A stretch of DNA of 64,000 nt from Candidatus Tiddalikarchaeum anstoanum. Lineage in GTDB: Archaea > Nanobdellota > Nanobdellia > Tiddalikarchaeales > Tiddalikarchaeaceae. The translations under genes and the position numbers were made by a program. A model generated the notes under the pieces. It was not told the origin of the DNA and searched no databases. It worked only from the letters and a program-made list of their open reading frames with translations. Positions 25,241 through 34,160 of this stretch are shown here, piece by piece. Every line of letters starts with the position of its first letter. The stretch's first letter is position 1. The stretch lies in contig CABMEV010000011.1 in NCBI GenBank assembly GCA_902385255.1, positions 1 to 64,000 of the forward strand, in the 5' to 3' direction.

Positions 25241-26656
25241 TTACGAGAGAGGTCCCGTCCAAGTCATCCAGCCGTTCTCATCCTTGAAATTCTCATAAGA
25301 TTCGAACGTGCTTTTTATCATATCACTTGTCATATTCTTCAGATCGTTTTCTAACTTGTACCTCTTCAATTCAGGGCCTGCTTCTTCCTCGCTTTTTTTC
25401 TCAGCTGGCTTGAATAATCCGCTAAATACGTTAAGCAACGGCTCGAAAGGGTATAATAGGAATTCGAAAGGTTTAGGTTCGTTAGGTTTAGGTTTCTCTG
25501 CCTCTTTAAACTGTCCTCCTGTCACGTACTTCTGGAGGTCGTCTTTTATGGCGTCCAGGCTGTTTCCAACTATATCTTTTAAGAAGTCAATATCCTCCAA
25601 TGTTTCAATTTGAACCATATCGTTGTATTGCTCGTTGGTCATTACGTAAGGCGTGTAAGTTACTTCAACTCTGAAAACGTGCTGGTAAGATTGTCCCTGT
25701 TCAGTCCTTGTGAGTATTGGTCTTGTTCTAAACTGGAAGTCGACATTTGCAAATCCTGTGACTAGCATGCTCTTCTGAGGTTTTGCTTTATTTATTCCTC
25801 CTTTGAATGCCCTGACTCGCGCGGTTATTAAGCTGCTGTCAAATCCAGGTATTAGTTCGGCGCTTGTTACTCCGCTGCTTATCTCCAATTGTTTCATAAG
25901 AATGTAATAAGGTTTTGCCCATTCGACCTGCATTTTCAAACTTTCAACCTGGCTTGTCAAGAACTGCATCTGGATTTTCTTTCGTCCTCTTATGTCTTTC
26001 TCGTACTCTTTACTCCAGTTTAAGTATTCGTTAAAGCGGTCTTTCAAAATACGCTTTATCCTGTCGTTAACTTTCAAATCATCAATGCTTTTTAAGTCGC
26101 TGACTACCATGAATGAGTCTCTTAACGCCACGAATTCTAATCCTTGGGTTGTGCTCATCTGGTGAATGCTTCCTCTTCCTTTCTTGATGTCAACCTCATC
26201 CAAATATATCCTTTTTAGGTTCTGCTCTGCTGCGAATTTCTTGATTGAATCCCCTCTTGATATATCATCAAATATGTGGATTATCAAATCAAACTCCCTT
26301 AATGAGTATATTAACTTAGTGACTGTTTGTATGATCCCTGTTATTATCTGCATTGACTTGTCAAACTGTTCTTTAGCGTAAGCTTTTCTCTGCGAGACGT
26401 CCCCGTAAAATCCGCTGGTGGGGCTTGCTGCCATAGTCTGGCTTACTTTGGCAAGGTCAAAATCACCTATTGCTCTTAACTCGTCAAGAATCATGAGATA
26501 ATATTTTGATAAAGATTGAAAAGGTGTGTTTACTTGGATATAATATTTTACAGGCCAGCCGTCAATATCTTTAGCTTGGAAGTCTTTTAAGTGGTCTTTC
26601 CACCATTCCTTTTTAACCTTCTTCTCGGCGTCTGTTAATTTTTTCGTTTCAGCCAT
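25241..26656 (-). CDS. Large hypothetical protein
   Basis: This 471-residue protein has no recognisable family. The N-terminal 120 residues and the middle (NRYKRILK-type helices, RGRKKIQMQFLTSQVESLKMQVEWAKPYYILMKQLEI) are helical. A later part, VTGFANVDFQFRTRPILTR...YQHVFRVEVTYTPYV, looks beta-rich. A Pro/Lys/Glu linker follows, then a C-terminal helix. There is no signal or transmembrane segment, so it is probably cytoplasmic. It lies 33 nt upstream of the TIM-barrel gene, on the same strand. Confidence 0.6.
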   Translation of the reverse strand: MAETKKLTDAEKKVKKEWWKDHLKDFQAKDIDGWPVKYYIQVNTPFQSLSKYYLMILDELRAIGDFDLAKVSQTMAASPTSGFYGDVSQRKAYAKEQFDKSMQIITGIIQTVTKLIYSLREFDLIIHIFDDISRGDSIKKFAAEQNLKRIYLDEVDIKKGRGSIHQMSTTQGLEFVALRDSFMVVSDLKSIDDLKVNDRIKRILKDRFNEYLNWSKEYEKDIRGRKKIQMQFLTSQVESLKMQVEWAKPYYILMKQLEISSGVTSAELIPGFDSSLITARVRAFKGGINKAKPQKSMLVTGFANVDFQFRTRPILTRTEQGQSYQHVFRVEVTYTPYVMTNEQYNDMVQIETLEDIDFLKDIVGNSLDAIKDDLQKYVTGGQFKEAEKPKPNEPKPFEFLLYPFEPLLNVFSGLFKPAEKKSEEEAGPELKRYKLENDLKNMTSDMIKSTFESYENFKDENGWMTWTGPLS

Positions 26657-26724
26657 TTATTAGTTAAAACGTACTCTTTTTTATTATTAAAATCTTTTTA
26701 AAATAAGAAAATCTCTTCTAAGTC

Positions 26725-27087
26725 ATGGCTATTTTCGGGTTGGGTAAGAAAAAAGCGGATAAATCCCCAATTAGCGACAAGAATCTTAAAAATCCTTATG
26801 AGAACTTAAAGGGGGAGGATTTGGTTAAGAAGAGTGTTACTGAGGAAGAAGTGGGCAGTGAGGAAGTAACTGGGATAAAATTCGACTCGAGAATGAATGG
26901 GGAAGACCCTTTTTCAATACCTTTACCTAATGTCACATCAAAAGGTGAACCGTTCAAAGCTGACATCCTTACAGTTAATGACGAAATATCGGATATTAAG
27001 GTGCAGTTAAAGAGCATGAGTGTGCAGTTAAATAATGTTATAAAACTCGTTGAAGACTTGGAGAAGAAAAGGTTGAAGAATTCATGA
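26725..27087 (+). CDS. Hypothetical coiled-coil protein
   Basis: The 120-residue protein starts with a short hydrophobic/basic motif (MAIFGLGKKKADK), has a flexible acidic middle, and ends in a strongly heptad-like helix (LTVNDEISDIKVQLKSMSVQLNNVIKLVEDLEKKR). It is probably an oligomeric adaptor. Its stop overlaps the start of the DUF63 gene by 4 nt (ATGA), so the two are translationally coupled. A TTTTTAAAATAAG box lies about 27 nt before the ATG. Confidence 0.6.
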   Translation: MAIFGLGKKKADKSPISDKNLKNPYENLKGEDLVKKSVTEEEVGSEEVTGIKFDSRMNGEDPFSIPLPNVTSKGEPFKADILTVNDEISDIKVQLKSMSVQLNNVIKLVEDLEKKRLKNS

Positions 27088-27860
27088 ATTGGTCAAGTTT
27101 CTTTTATGATAATTTCATTAGCGGCTGGAATAATCCTGAACATTACAACTGGTTCAGCACTTTAGCTTACGCAGTTATTGCGTTATTATTGGTCACGTTG
27201 TCTTACCGGGTGATGCGCAAGAAAATAGTTTTCTCGTACGCTACTGTTTTTGAGGTACTGCCTTTCATAATACTTGGCTGCATAGTCAGAGTGTTTGCTG
27301 ATTACGGCGTTTATCCCAGGTTCTTCTGGACTGTCACTCCCGGAGTATGGATTATATTTTTGGTGCTGATAGTTTGCACTCTGCTTTTGGATGCCGCATT
27401 TAAGACTAAAGGCTTAATTACAATTATACTGCCAACGATAGGCATCATCCCTCATCTTTTTTATTTCAGGATAATTAATCCTACAGCCGCGTTATACTTT
27501 GCATTCTTCTACGTACTCTCATTAATACCGTTTATCCTTCTTCGCAAGAAGTTTAAGTTGTTAAATGACGAGTTCAACTTCGCTGCTATAGCAAGCCAGT
27601 TGTTTGATGCGACGAGCAGTTTCGTCAACGTTGACTTCTTCCACTATGTTGAGATTCACGTAATAGGCGGATTCTTCGCTGACGTGTTCAACACCGGGTT
27701 CGTAATGTACCCTTTGAAACTGATTGTATTACTTCCTGTTCTTTACTATCTTGACAAGGAAACTGATATTAATTTCAAGAATTATCTTAAACTGATTATC
27801 TGCGTCTTAGGGCTTGGTCCCGGAATCAGGAATTTGATAACTGTCCTTCTTGGAGTCTAA
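27084..27860 (+). CDS. DUF63 family membrane protein
   Basis: The 258-residue protein has about seven hydrophobic helices. The motifs EVLPFIILGCIVRVFADYGVYPRFFWTVTPGVW and FAAIASQLFDATSSFVNVDFFHYVEIHVIGGFF match DUF63, an archaeal multi-pass membrane family. Acidic and His residues within the helices could be functional, but the role is unknown. It is coupled to the coiled-coil gene in front, and its end overlaps the convergent ABCE1 gene by 4 nt. Confidence 0.85.
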   Translation: MNWSSFFYDNFISGWNNPEHYNWFSTLAYAVIALLLVTLSYRVMRKKIVFSYATVFEVLPFIILGCIVRVFADYGVYPRFFWTVTPGVWIIFLVLIVCTLLLDAAFKTKGLITIILPTIGIIPHLFYFRIINPTAALYFAFFYVLSLIPFILLRKKFKLLNDEFNFAAIASQLFDATSSFVNVDFFHYVEIHVIGGFFADVFNTGFVMYPLKLIVLLPVLYYLDKETDINFKNYLKLIICVLGLGPGIRNLITVLLGV

Positions 27861-29593
27861 GCGTAGTAGTATTCCCCTTTAGTTTTCTGTTCAGTGTCCA
27901 TCTGGCTGTCTTTCTTGTTTGCTCTTGGGCGCTTTGAATCCTTATCTCTTCTGAATGTGATGTCCAAATCTTTCAGGAATATGTTCATTCCTTCTCTCAT
28001 CTCAACAGGCCCTTTTGTAAAACAGTCGAGTCCAGGGTTGCCTAAGAATACAAGCAGTCTGTCGCTCAAGTAGTCTATGAATAATATGTCATGGTCAATA
28101 ACTAAAGCGCTGGCCTGTTTTTCCTTGATTATATCCCTTAATATTTTTGCAACGTTTAATCTCTGCTCAACATCTAAGTGCGCGCTGGGTTCGTCAAGTA
28201 AGTAAATATCAGCTTCCCTGCTTAGACAGTCAGCTATTGCTACCCGTTGGAGTTCTCCTCCTGAGAGTTCTGATAATTTCCTGTTCATTAAGTGCATAAT
28301 GTTTAATCTTTCAAGCAGGTTAACATGGGTTTTCATAAGTAATAGCCTTACAATAGTGTCTTCTTCAAACTTGATATACTGAGGCTTGTAGCTTATCTTT
28401 AGTGCAGTGCTTAATTCTCCGCTGTCAGGCGTGATTAGCCCCGCAACCATTTTTGCAAAAGTAGTCTTTCCAGTCCCGTTCTCCCCGACAATTCCCACTA
28501 TCTCATTCATCATTAATTTCCCTGGGCTTACTGTAATATTGAAATTGCCTAAACTTTTCTTAATCTCATTCCATGAAACTAATGGGAATCTTGCAAAGCT
28601 TTTAGTCGGAGCCCTCACTTCGAACTTAATCTCCGTCTCCCTAAATCGCATATTATCCTCCCTTATGTATCCTTCAAGGTAAGTGTTAATGCATTCCCTT
28701 ATGCTTAACGCCTTGCTTACGATTCCGTAAGACCCGCTTTGTCCATATAATATGTGGCCTACATCCGACAAGTAATCTAATAATATTAAGTCGTGCTCCA
28801 CAACTATTGTGCAGTCCTTATTCTCACTTTCAGCCCGAAGCAGTTTTGAAATCTTCAATCTCTGCTTGATATCCAAGTAACTGCTTGGTTCATCGACGAA
28901 TAAGAATTCGCTGTTCTTCAAAAGTGATGCAGCTATTGCAACCCTTTGGAGTTCTCCTCCGCTTATGTCAGTTATATTCCTATCAAGTATGTATGAAATG
29001 TTTAATTCTGACACGATTCTGTCAATGTTAGGTTTTATTTTTTCAAGCATTGCCCTCACTGTTCCTTTGTATAATTTCGGAATCTCTTCGATATACTGGG
29101 GCTTGTAAGCTGTGCTTAAACCGTTGGCGTACAATTTTTCGAAATAACTTTGGGCTTCCGTGCCTTTGAAGTAGTCTATAACTTTTTGCGGGTTGAAGGG
29201 ATCGTTTATTTTTCCAAGGTTGGGTTTTAAATGCCCTGCTAATACGTTGAGGCATGTGCTTTTTCCAATACCGTTTACGCCGATTAATCCTATTACCTGC
29301 TTCTTCTGGGGGATGACTAAGTTGAACAGTCTGAAACCATTGACTCCGTACCTTTGTATTTCCTGCGTGTCAAGCTCTTTTGGTATGTTGACTACTTTTA
29401 CCGCGTCAAAAGGGCATCGTTTAACGCATAAGCCGCAGCCTATGCATAATGATTCATCAATTATTATTTTTTTGTCAGGCCCGGCTATTATGCAGTCCTT
29501 GCCTGTCCTGTTTATTGGGCAGACTTTTATGCAGGCATACTCGCATCCTTTTCCTCCGGTGCACTTTTTCTTGTCAACTACTATTACACGCAT
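27857..29593 (-). CDS. abce1: Ribosome recycling ATPase ABCE1
   Basis: The 578-residue protein separates ribosomal subunits after termination, together with aRF1/Pelota. An N-terminal domain binds two [4Fe-4S] clusters (CTGGKGCEYACIKVCP and CIGCGLCVKRCPF). Two ABC domains follow: Walker A GVNGIGKST and GENGTGKTT, signature LSGGELQRV/ISGGELQRV, Walker B FLFVDEPSSYLD and IYLLDEPSAHLD. The length is slightly below the usual ~590. The start is leaderless behind a TATA box shared with the divergent ychF. Confidence 0.97.
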   Translation of the reverse strand: MRVIVVDKKKCTGGKGCEYACIKVCPINRTGKDCIIAGPDKKIIIDESLCIGCGLCVKRCPFDAVKVVNIPKELDTQEIQRYGVNGFRLFNLVIPQKKQVIGLIGVNGIGKSTCLNVLAGHLKPNLGKINDPFNPQKVIDYFKGTEAQSYFEKLYANGLSTAYKPQYIEEIPKLYKGTVRAMLEKIKPNIDRIVSELNISYILDRNITDISGGELQRVAIAASLLKNSEFLFVDEPSSYLDIKQRLKISKLLRAESENKDCTIVVEHDLILLDYLSDVGHILYGQSGSYGIVSKALSIRECINTYLEGYIREDNMRFRETEIKFEVRAPTKSFARFPLVSWNEIKKSLGNFNITVSPGKLMMNEIVGIVGENGTGKTTFAKMVAGLITPDSGELSTALKISYKPQYIKFEEDTIVRLLLMKTHVNLLERLNIMHLMNRKLSELSGGELQRVAIADCLSREADIYLLDEPSAHLDVEQRLNVAKILRDIIKEKQASALVIDHDILFIDYLSDRLLVFLGNPGLDCFTKGPVEMREGMNIFLKDLDITFRRDKDSKRPRANKKDSQMDTEQKTKGEYYYA

Positions 29594-29614
29594 ACTCTTT
29601 GATTAGTAAAAGAA

Positions 29615-29625
29615 TATTTTAAATA
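29615..29625. promoter_or_regulatory. Near-symmetric TATA box shared by abce1 and ychF
   Basis: TATTTTAAATA lies about 27 nt from the abce1 start on the left and about 32 nt from the ychF start on the right. It is the only AT-box in the 58-bp gap, so one near-palindromic element appears to serve two essential translation genes. Confidence 0.5.
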
Positions 29626-29651
29626 CTTTGCACTGATATGTTTTCTCTAAT

Positions 29652-30830
29652 ATGATTATAGGAATTGTAGGTAAGCCGTCAAGCGGTAAAAGCACGTTTT
29701 TCAAGGCTTGTACAATGAGCAATGTTGAAATTACAGGCCACCCGTTCACTACTATTAAGCCAAATCAGGGAGTTGGTTATGTTAGGGTTGAATGTCCTTG
29801 TAAGAAGGCTAAGGTTAAATGCGACCCTCAAAACTCGTACTGCAGGGGAGGTGAGCGCTTTGTTCCAGTGAGATTATTGGATGTTGCAGGCCTAGTTCCC
29901 GGAGCTCATGAGGGCAAGGGTCTTGGAAACCAGTTCTTGGATGATTTAAGGAATGCTGACTGTTTAATTCACGTAATTGACGCTTCAGGAATGACTAATG
30001 CTGTTGGTGATAAGACAATGAATCACGACCCTTATTTTGATATTAACTTCTTGGATGCTGAGATTCACCAGTGGTTTAAGGGTATAATAATTAAGAATTT
30101 CTCCATGCTTACGAAGAAAGCAACCCATTTTGGCGACTCTATTATACAAGTATTTTCTGAACCTTTAACAGGTTTGAAGATATCATCTGAGGATTTGAAA
30201 AAAGCGCTTGTTAAATCTAACTTGAATCTTGAAAAAGTTCAGAGTTGGACTTTGGAGGATTATGCTAAATTATCAGTCGAGTTGAAGAATATTAGTAAGC
30301 CTATGCTTATAGTTGCCAATAAAGCTGATGTCCCTGCTAGTGACGAGTTCATTAAGAATAATAAGGATATTATTCCTTGCAGCGCGTTGGCTGAGACTGT
30401 GCTTAGGGATTTGAATGAGAAAGGTATTATTGAGTACGTTCCGGGTGATTCGAGTTTTAAGGTTTTGAAAAAGGATGAACTTGATGATAAGTTAACCACT
30501 GCGCTGGACATGATTAAGAAGAGATTATTTGATGTTTATAACGGGACTGGTGTTCAGAAAGCATTGAATAATGCAGTATTCAACCTTATGCATATGAAAG
30601 TCGCGTACCCTGTTGAGGATGAGCATAAACTTTCAGACTCGAAAGGCCACGTGCTTCCTACAGCGATACTGCTTGATGAAAATGCTACTGCTGAAGATTT
30701 GGCTTACAAGATTCACTCTGATATCGGCAAGAATTTCATCAGGGCTATAGACTGCAAAACCAAGATGGTTATTGGGAAGAATCACGTATTAAAAAACGGC
30801 GACATTGTAAAAATATACGCGAGGACATAA
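29652..30830 (+). CDS. ychF: YchF/OLA1-type GTP-binding protein
   Basis: The 392-residue Obg-family P-loop protein has G1 GIVGKPSSGKSTFF, G3 LLDVAGLVPGAHEGKGLGNQFLDDLR and G4 IVANKAD. A Cys-rich insert (CPCKKAKVKCDPQNSYC) between G1 and G3 is typical of archaeal members. The C-terminal TGS domain (LPTAILLDENATAEDLAYKIH to IVKIYART) binds RNA or ribosomes. It likely acts in translation or its regulation. The start is leaderless. Confidence 0.93.
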   Translation: MIIGIVGKPSSGKSTFFKACTMSNVEITGHPFTTIKPNQGVGYVRVECPCKKAKVKCDPQNSYCRGGERFVPVRLLDVAGLVPGAHEGKGLGNQFLDDLRNADCLIHVIDASGMTNAVGDKTMNHDPYFDINFLDAEIHQWFKGIIIKNFSMLTKKATHFGDSIIQVFSEPLTGLKISSEDLKKALVKSNLNLEKVQSWTLEDYAKLSVELKNISKPMLIVANKADVPASDEFIKNNKDIIPCSALAETVLRDLNEKGIIEYVPGDSSFKVLKKDELDDKLTTALDMIKKRLFDVYNGTGVQKALNNAVFNLMHMKVAYPVEDEHKLSDSKGHVLPTAILLDENATAEDLAYKIHSDIGKNFIRAIDCKTKMVIGKNHVLKNGDIVKIYART

Positions 30831-30846
30831 AAAAAAATATTTTTTT
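30831..30846. terminator. A7-TA-T7 palindrome at a convergent junction
   Basis: AAAAAAATATTTTTTT is a perfect 16-bp palindrome between the stop codons of ychF and the convergent hemK2-like gene. It gives an oligo-T run in both transcripts and is probably a bidirectional terminator. Confidence 0.45.
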
Positions 30847-31400
30847 CATGCTCTTATTGATGTGAATTTTACGCAGTATAATGTTTCCAGTGCAAGTCCG
30901 AGCTCTTCAAGTATTTCGTATTCGTAGCCCATGTTTTTTGCCTCGTTGAAAGTTCCGAAAGGGTTGCTTATTGAGGAGCATATTACTAATAAGAATCCGC
31001 TTCTAGTGAGGAACTTCTTGGCCTCTTTCAAGAAGCGAATGGTTAATTCATTGCCTGTCTCCCCTCCTGTGAGGTCAATATCTCCTTGTAATCGTTCATC
31101 AGCAGGAAGATATGGAGGGTTAAATATTATTATGTCAAAAGTTTCACCTTCGAATAATCCTGAGAATAAATCACTAACTCGAAAATCTACATTAACACCT
31201 TTTAATTTGGCAGCTATGCTTGCCTGTTCTATTGCATTCTTGTCAATGTCCAATCCGACAACTCTTCTCGCGCCGCTTTTTGCAGCTGCCACTGCTTGGA
31301 TTCCTGTCCCAGTGCCCATGTCAAGAACTGATTTTCCCGGGCATAAACGTTCAACCCATTTCTGTAATAGGAAAGAATCCTCTGAAGCTTCATAAACCAT
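30846..31400 (-). CDS. HemK2/Mtq2-type protein glutamine methyltransferase
   Basis: The 184-residue class I methyltransferase has SAM motif [20 protein letters not shown], acidic loop [12 protein letters not shown], and the catalytic NPPYLP that binds the glutamine side chain. The short form without an N-terminal domain matches the archaeal/eukaryotic Mtq2 (HemK2) family, which methylates the GGQ glutamine of release factor aRF1. ABCE1 nearby fits a termination and recycling theme. Confidence 0.88.
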   Translation of the reverse strand: MVYEASEDSFLLQKWVERLCPGKSVLDMGTGTGIQAVAAAKSGARRVVGLDIDKNAIEQASIAAKLKGVNVDFRVSDLFSGLFEGETFDIIIFNPPYLPADERLQGDIDLTGGETGNELTIRFLKEAKKFLTRSGFLLVICSSISNPFGTFNEAKNMGYEYEILEELGLALETLYCVKFTSIRA

Positions 31401-31436
31401 AAATAATTAAAAAGGCTAAGTTATTTTATTAATTTA

Positions 31437-31958
31437 ATGGTTGACGCTTCAATTGTACTAATTAGCCTTCCAGTGCTCACTTACTACGCAGGATTAGCGG
31501 TGAATTATTATACGAAGGAGGAGTTGGCTAAGTGGGGTAAGAGTATAAAGTTAGTGCTAACTTACATACCCATTCTGATATTAATTGCTTCATCAATGAT
31601 TATCACTGTTGTAAATCCTGTTTATGCCTTATTCGCATCCACAATATCTATTTTAGTGTTTGTGCTGATTCCAAAACAGTTCTTAAATAAAAATGACGGA
31701 TGGTTAAGCAGTGCATTGTCAGGTATTATTATTGGAATATCATTGAATAATTATGCGTTAATAATAGCTTTATGCGCTTATTATTATTTCAAGGCGAATT
31801 ATGATTTTTATTCTAAGGATAAAAAATTGTTTTCTAAAAGATTAATGGAGAATGTGTTATATTTATTGACTGGTGCAGTTATTGTGTTATTAGGCGTGCC
31901 TGAATTTTTACCTCTTGGAGTCTTTGGGCTTTTGATATTAAGGCTCAGATTAAGATGA
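31437..31958 (+). CDS. Hypothetical multi-pass membrane protein
   Basis: The 173-residue hydrophobic protein has about five transmembrane segments (ASIVLISLPVLTYYAGLAVNYY, LVLTYIPILILIASSMIITVV, LFASTISILVFVLI, ALSGIIIGISLNNYALIIAL, VLYLLTGAVIVLLGV). No family is recognised. Its stop overlaps the DUF167 start by 4 nt (ATGA), suggesting co-translation. No catalytic residues stand out. Confidence 0.65.
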   Translation: MVDASIVLISLPVLTYYAGLAVNYYTKEELAKWGKSIKLVLTYIPILILIASSMIITVVNPVYALFASTISILVFVLIPKQFLNKNDGWLSSALSGIIIGISLNNYALIIALCAYYYFKANYDFYSKDKKLFSKRLMENVLYLLTGAVIVLLGVPEFLPLGVFGLLILRLRLR

Positions 31959-32161
31959 TAATCAGCGTTAAGGTTAAGACTAACAGTCCTGTGGAAAACG
32001 TGGAGAGGATTGATGATTATTATAAAGTATGTTTAACCAATAAGCCTGTTAATGGCAGGGCTAATTCTGAACTGGTGAAACTGCTTAAGCGCCATTTTAA
32101 GAAGAATGTCGAGATAGTGAGCGGGGAATTCAGTAATAAAAAACTTATTAAAATAGAATAA
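31955..32161 (+). CDS. DUF167 (YggU) family protein
   Basis: The 68-residue protein is a compact alpha/beta domain with the family pattern ISVKVKTNSPVENVE...YKVCLTNKPVNGRANSELVKLLKRHFKKNVEIVSGEFSNKKLIKI. DUF167 proteins occur in all domains and have no settled function. It is the middle gene of a membrane protein - DUF167 - methylthiotransferase unit. Confidence 0.9.
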   Translation: MIISVKVKTNSPVENVERIDDYYKVCLTNKPVNGRANSELVKLLKRHFKKNVEIVSGEFSNKKLIKIE

Positions 32162-32185
32162 CAAGTTTCTGTTAGGAAAGTAATC

Positions 32186-33412
32186 ATGAAAGTTTATTTT
32201 GAAACGTATGGCTGCAGTCTCAACCAGGCTGATACGCTGTTTATGCAGGGATTGGTTAAAGGTGCAGGATACATAATAGTTGATAATTTGGATGCTGCGG
32301 ACATTGTAGTAGTTAATACATGCACTGTTAAACAGAAAACTGAAATTAAGATATTAAAGAGGATTAAATCAATCAAGGATAAGAAGGTGGTGGTGACTGG
32401 CTGCCTGGTCCAGGTTTATCCTGAACTTTTCAAGGATTTGAGTGTTATAGGGTGCGAAGCTGTCAATGATATAGTTAATGCGTGCAGGGGCAGTGTAAGG
32501 AATCTTGATAAGAATTATTGTGAAAAACTTAATGTTGTGCCTTTAAGGAAGAATAAGGTTGTTGAGATAATACCCATCTCGCAGGGATGCTTGGGTGACT
32601 GCCATTACTGCCAGACTAAGTTCGCAAGGGGCGTCCTTCACTCTTACAATAAAGAAGATATAGTAAGACACGCTCATGATGCTCTGGAAAAAGGTGCAAA
32701 AGAATTATGGCTTACCAGCCAGGATACTGGTTGTTACGGATTTGACATTAATACTAATCTTGCAAGGCTAATTAATGACTTGGTGAAACTTGATTACGAT
32801 TTTCGGATAAGGGTTGGGATGATGAATCCGAATCACGCATTGAAAATGCTTCCAGAACTGGTAAAATCATTCAATAGCGAAAAAGTTTACAAATTCCTTC
32901 ACATACCCATCCAGTCAGGCAGTGATTCTGTATTAAAGAGCATGAACCGTTATTATTCAATATCTGATTTCAAGCACGTGATTGATAGTTTTAAGAAAGA
33001 GTTTCCGGATATTACGATAGGCACTGACATAATATGCGGTTATCCTACAGAGTCAGAGGAGGATTTCAAAAAGTCTTTGGAGCTTATTAAATGGTTAAAG
33101 CCTACGGTGCTTAATATTTCAAGGTTCTGGGCCAGGCCTAAAACTAAGGCTTTTCTGTTAAAGCCTCTTAATGGCAGGATTACTAAGGAGAGGAGCAGGG
33201 TATTATATGAATTATTCAAGAAGGTGAGCCATGACACTTATGCTGGTTATGTGAATAAGAGTTTTAAGGTGTTAATTGATGAGGAGGACTGCTTAGGGAG
33301 GACTGGCAATTATTCATTGGTTGCAGTTAAGGGTAAAACGGTGCTTGGCAAGTTCTATAACGTTAAAATCACAAAAATTTCAGCCATACACTTAATAGGT
33401 GAAAGGGTTTAA
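32186..33412 (+). CDS. tRNA threonylcarbamoyladenosine methylthiotransferase (e-MtaB type)
   Basis: The 408-residue radical SAM methylthiotransferase has an N-terminal UPF0004 domain (VYFETYGCSLNQADTLFM, VNTCTVK, VVTGCLVQVYPELF) supplying three cysteines for the auxiliary cluster. The radical SAM CLGDCHYCQTKFARG core and LTSQDTGCYGFD motif follow. A C-terminal TRAM domain (YAGYVNKSFKVLIDEE to VKITKISAIHLIGERV) is present. The family makes ms2t6A at position 37 of ANN-decoding tRNAs. KEOPS Pcc1, needed to make t6A, is encoded in this window too. Confidence 0.92.
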   Translation: MKVYFETYGCSLNQADTLFMQGLVKGAGYIIVDNLDAADIVVVNTCTVKQKTEIKILKRIKSIKDKKVVVTGCLVQVYPELFKDLSVIGCEAVNDIVNACRGSVRNLDKNYCEKLNVVPLRKNKVVEIIPISQGCLGDCHYCQTKFARGVLHSYNKEDIVRHAHDALEKGAKELWLTSQDTGCYGFDINTNLARLINDLVKLDYDFRIRVGMMNPNHALKMLPELVKSFNSEKVYKFLHIPIQSGSDSVLKSMNRYYSISDFKHVIDSFKKEFPDITIGTDIICGYPTESEEDFKKSLELIKWLKPTVLNISRFWARPKTKAFLLKPLNGRITKERSRVLYELFKKVSHDTYAGYVNKSFKVLIDEEDCLGRTGNYSLVAVKGKTVLGKFYNVKITKISAIHLIGERV

Positions 33413-33466
33413 AAAAAGCGGGAAAGGAAAACAATTATAAAAACTCGGTTTATTAGTTTCTAGATT

Positions 33467-34132
33467 ATGAATGTAAATAACCCTTTCCTGTTCATAACTC
33501 CAAGAAACAGCGACGTACTGGTTGGAAGGCACAGTTTTCTTGAAACTCTTGAAAAGAAAGTGCTGGAAAGCCTGGACACTCATGCTATCATAGCTGTAAA
33601 CGGGCCTTTTGGCATTGGAAAATCACAGTTCATATACAAGATAATTGAGGATTTGAAGACCAGGAAGAATATTAAGATTTTCAATTTCGACTTTAACTTA
33701 AACACGTTGAATGATTTAAGAAGCGTTCCTCACGAGAAGGATTTGAAGAAACAGATAATAATAGTCATTGACAGGTTCGAGCTTATAGAATCATTAACGA
33801 AGGAGATACAGCATAAAGTCCTGAATGTCATGGCTGAATTATGCGATGCAAAAGACACATTCATACTTGAAACGAGCAGTGATTTAATAAAAAAAGTTGC
33901 AGATGTTGAGCCGAATGTTAAAAAATATTTCAATATAATCAATGTTCCCCAAATGAATTATGACGAAGTAAAGAAGCTTATTTATACTAGGCTGAATGAA
34001 GTAAGGAAAGACAAGTCTGAAAGCATTAACCCGTTCACTGAAGAAGAAGTTAAGATGATACACAAGCAGTCAAAAGGCAACCCCAGGATGGTTCTGATGC
34101 TGTGCGCCTCGCTTTACGAAAAAAAGAATTGA
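33467..34132 (+). CDS. Small AAA-like (archaeal ATPase) P-loop protein
   Basis: The 221-residue protein has a Walker A NGPFGIGKSQFIYKI near residues 45-59, a Walker B-like IIIVIDRFELI near 97-107, and a sensor-like FILETSSDLI. A C-terminal lid helix set contains HKQSKGNPRMVLMLC, typical of ORC/Cdc6 and archaeal ATPase (STAND/AAA) proteins. No DNA-binding domain is evident. It is leaderless behind TTATAAAAA and probably co-transcribed with the presenilin-type protease gene. Confidence 0.75.
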   Translation: MNVNNPFLFITPRNSDVLVGRHSFLETLEKKVLESLDTHAIIAVNGPFGIGKSQFIYKIIEDLKTRKNIKIFNFDFNLNTLNDLRSVPHEKDLKKQIIIVIDRFELIESLTKEIQHKVLNVMAELCDAKDTFILETSSDLIKKVADVEPNVKKYFNIINVPQMNYDEVKKLIYTRLNEVRKDKSESINPFTEEEVKMIHKQSKGNPRMVLMLCASLYEKKN

Positions 34133-34160
34133 AAAAAAATGTGGGATTAGTGATTAAATA

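Noticed and set aside
11130-26656. Interpretation of the cluster as a prophage or integrated element
   Set aside because: No integrase, terminase, capsid, portal or att-like direct repeats were seen, and tRNA genes do not border it.
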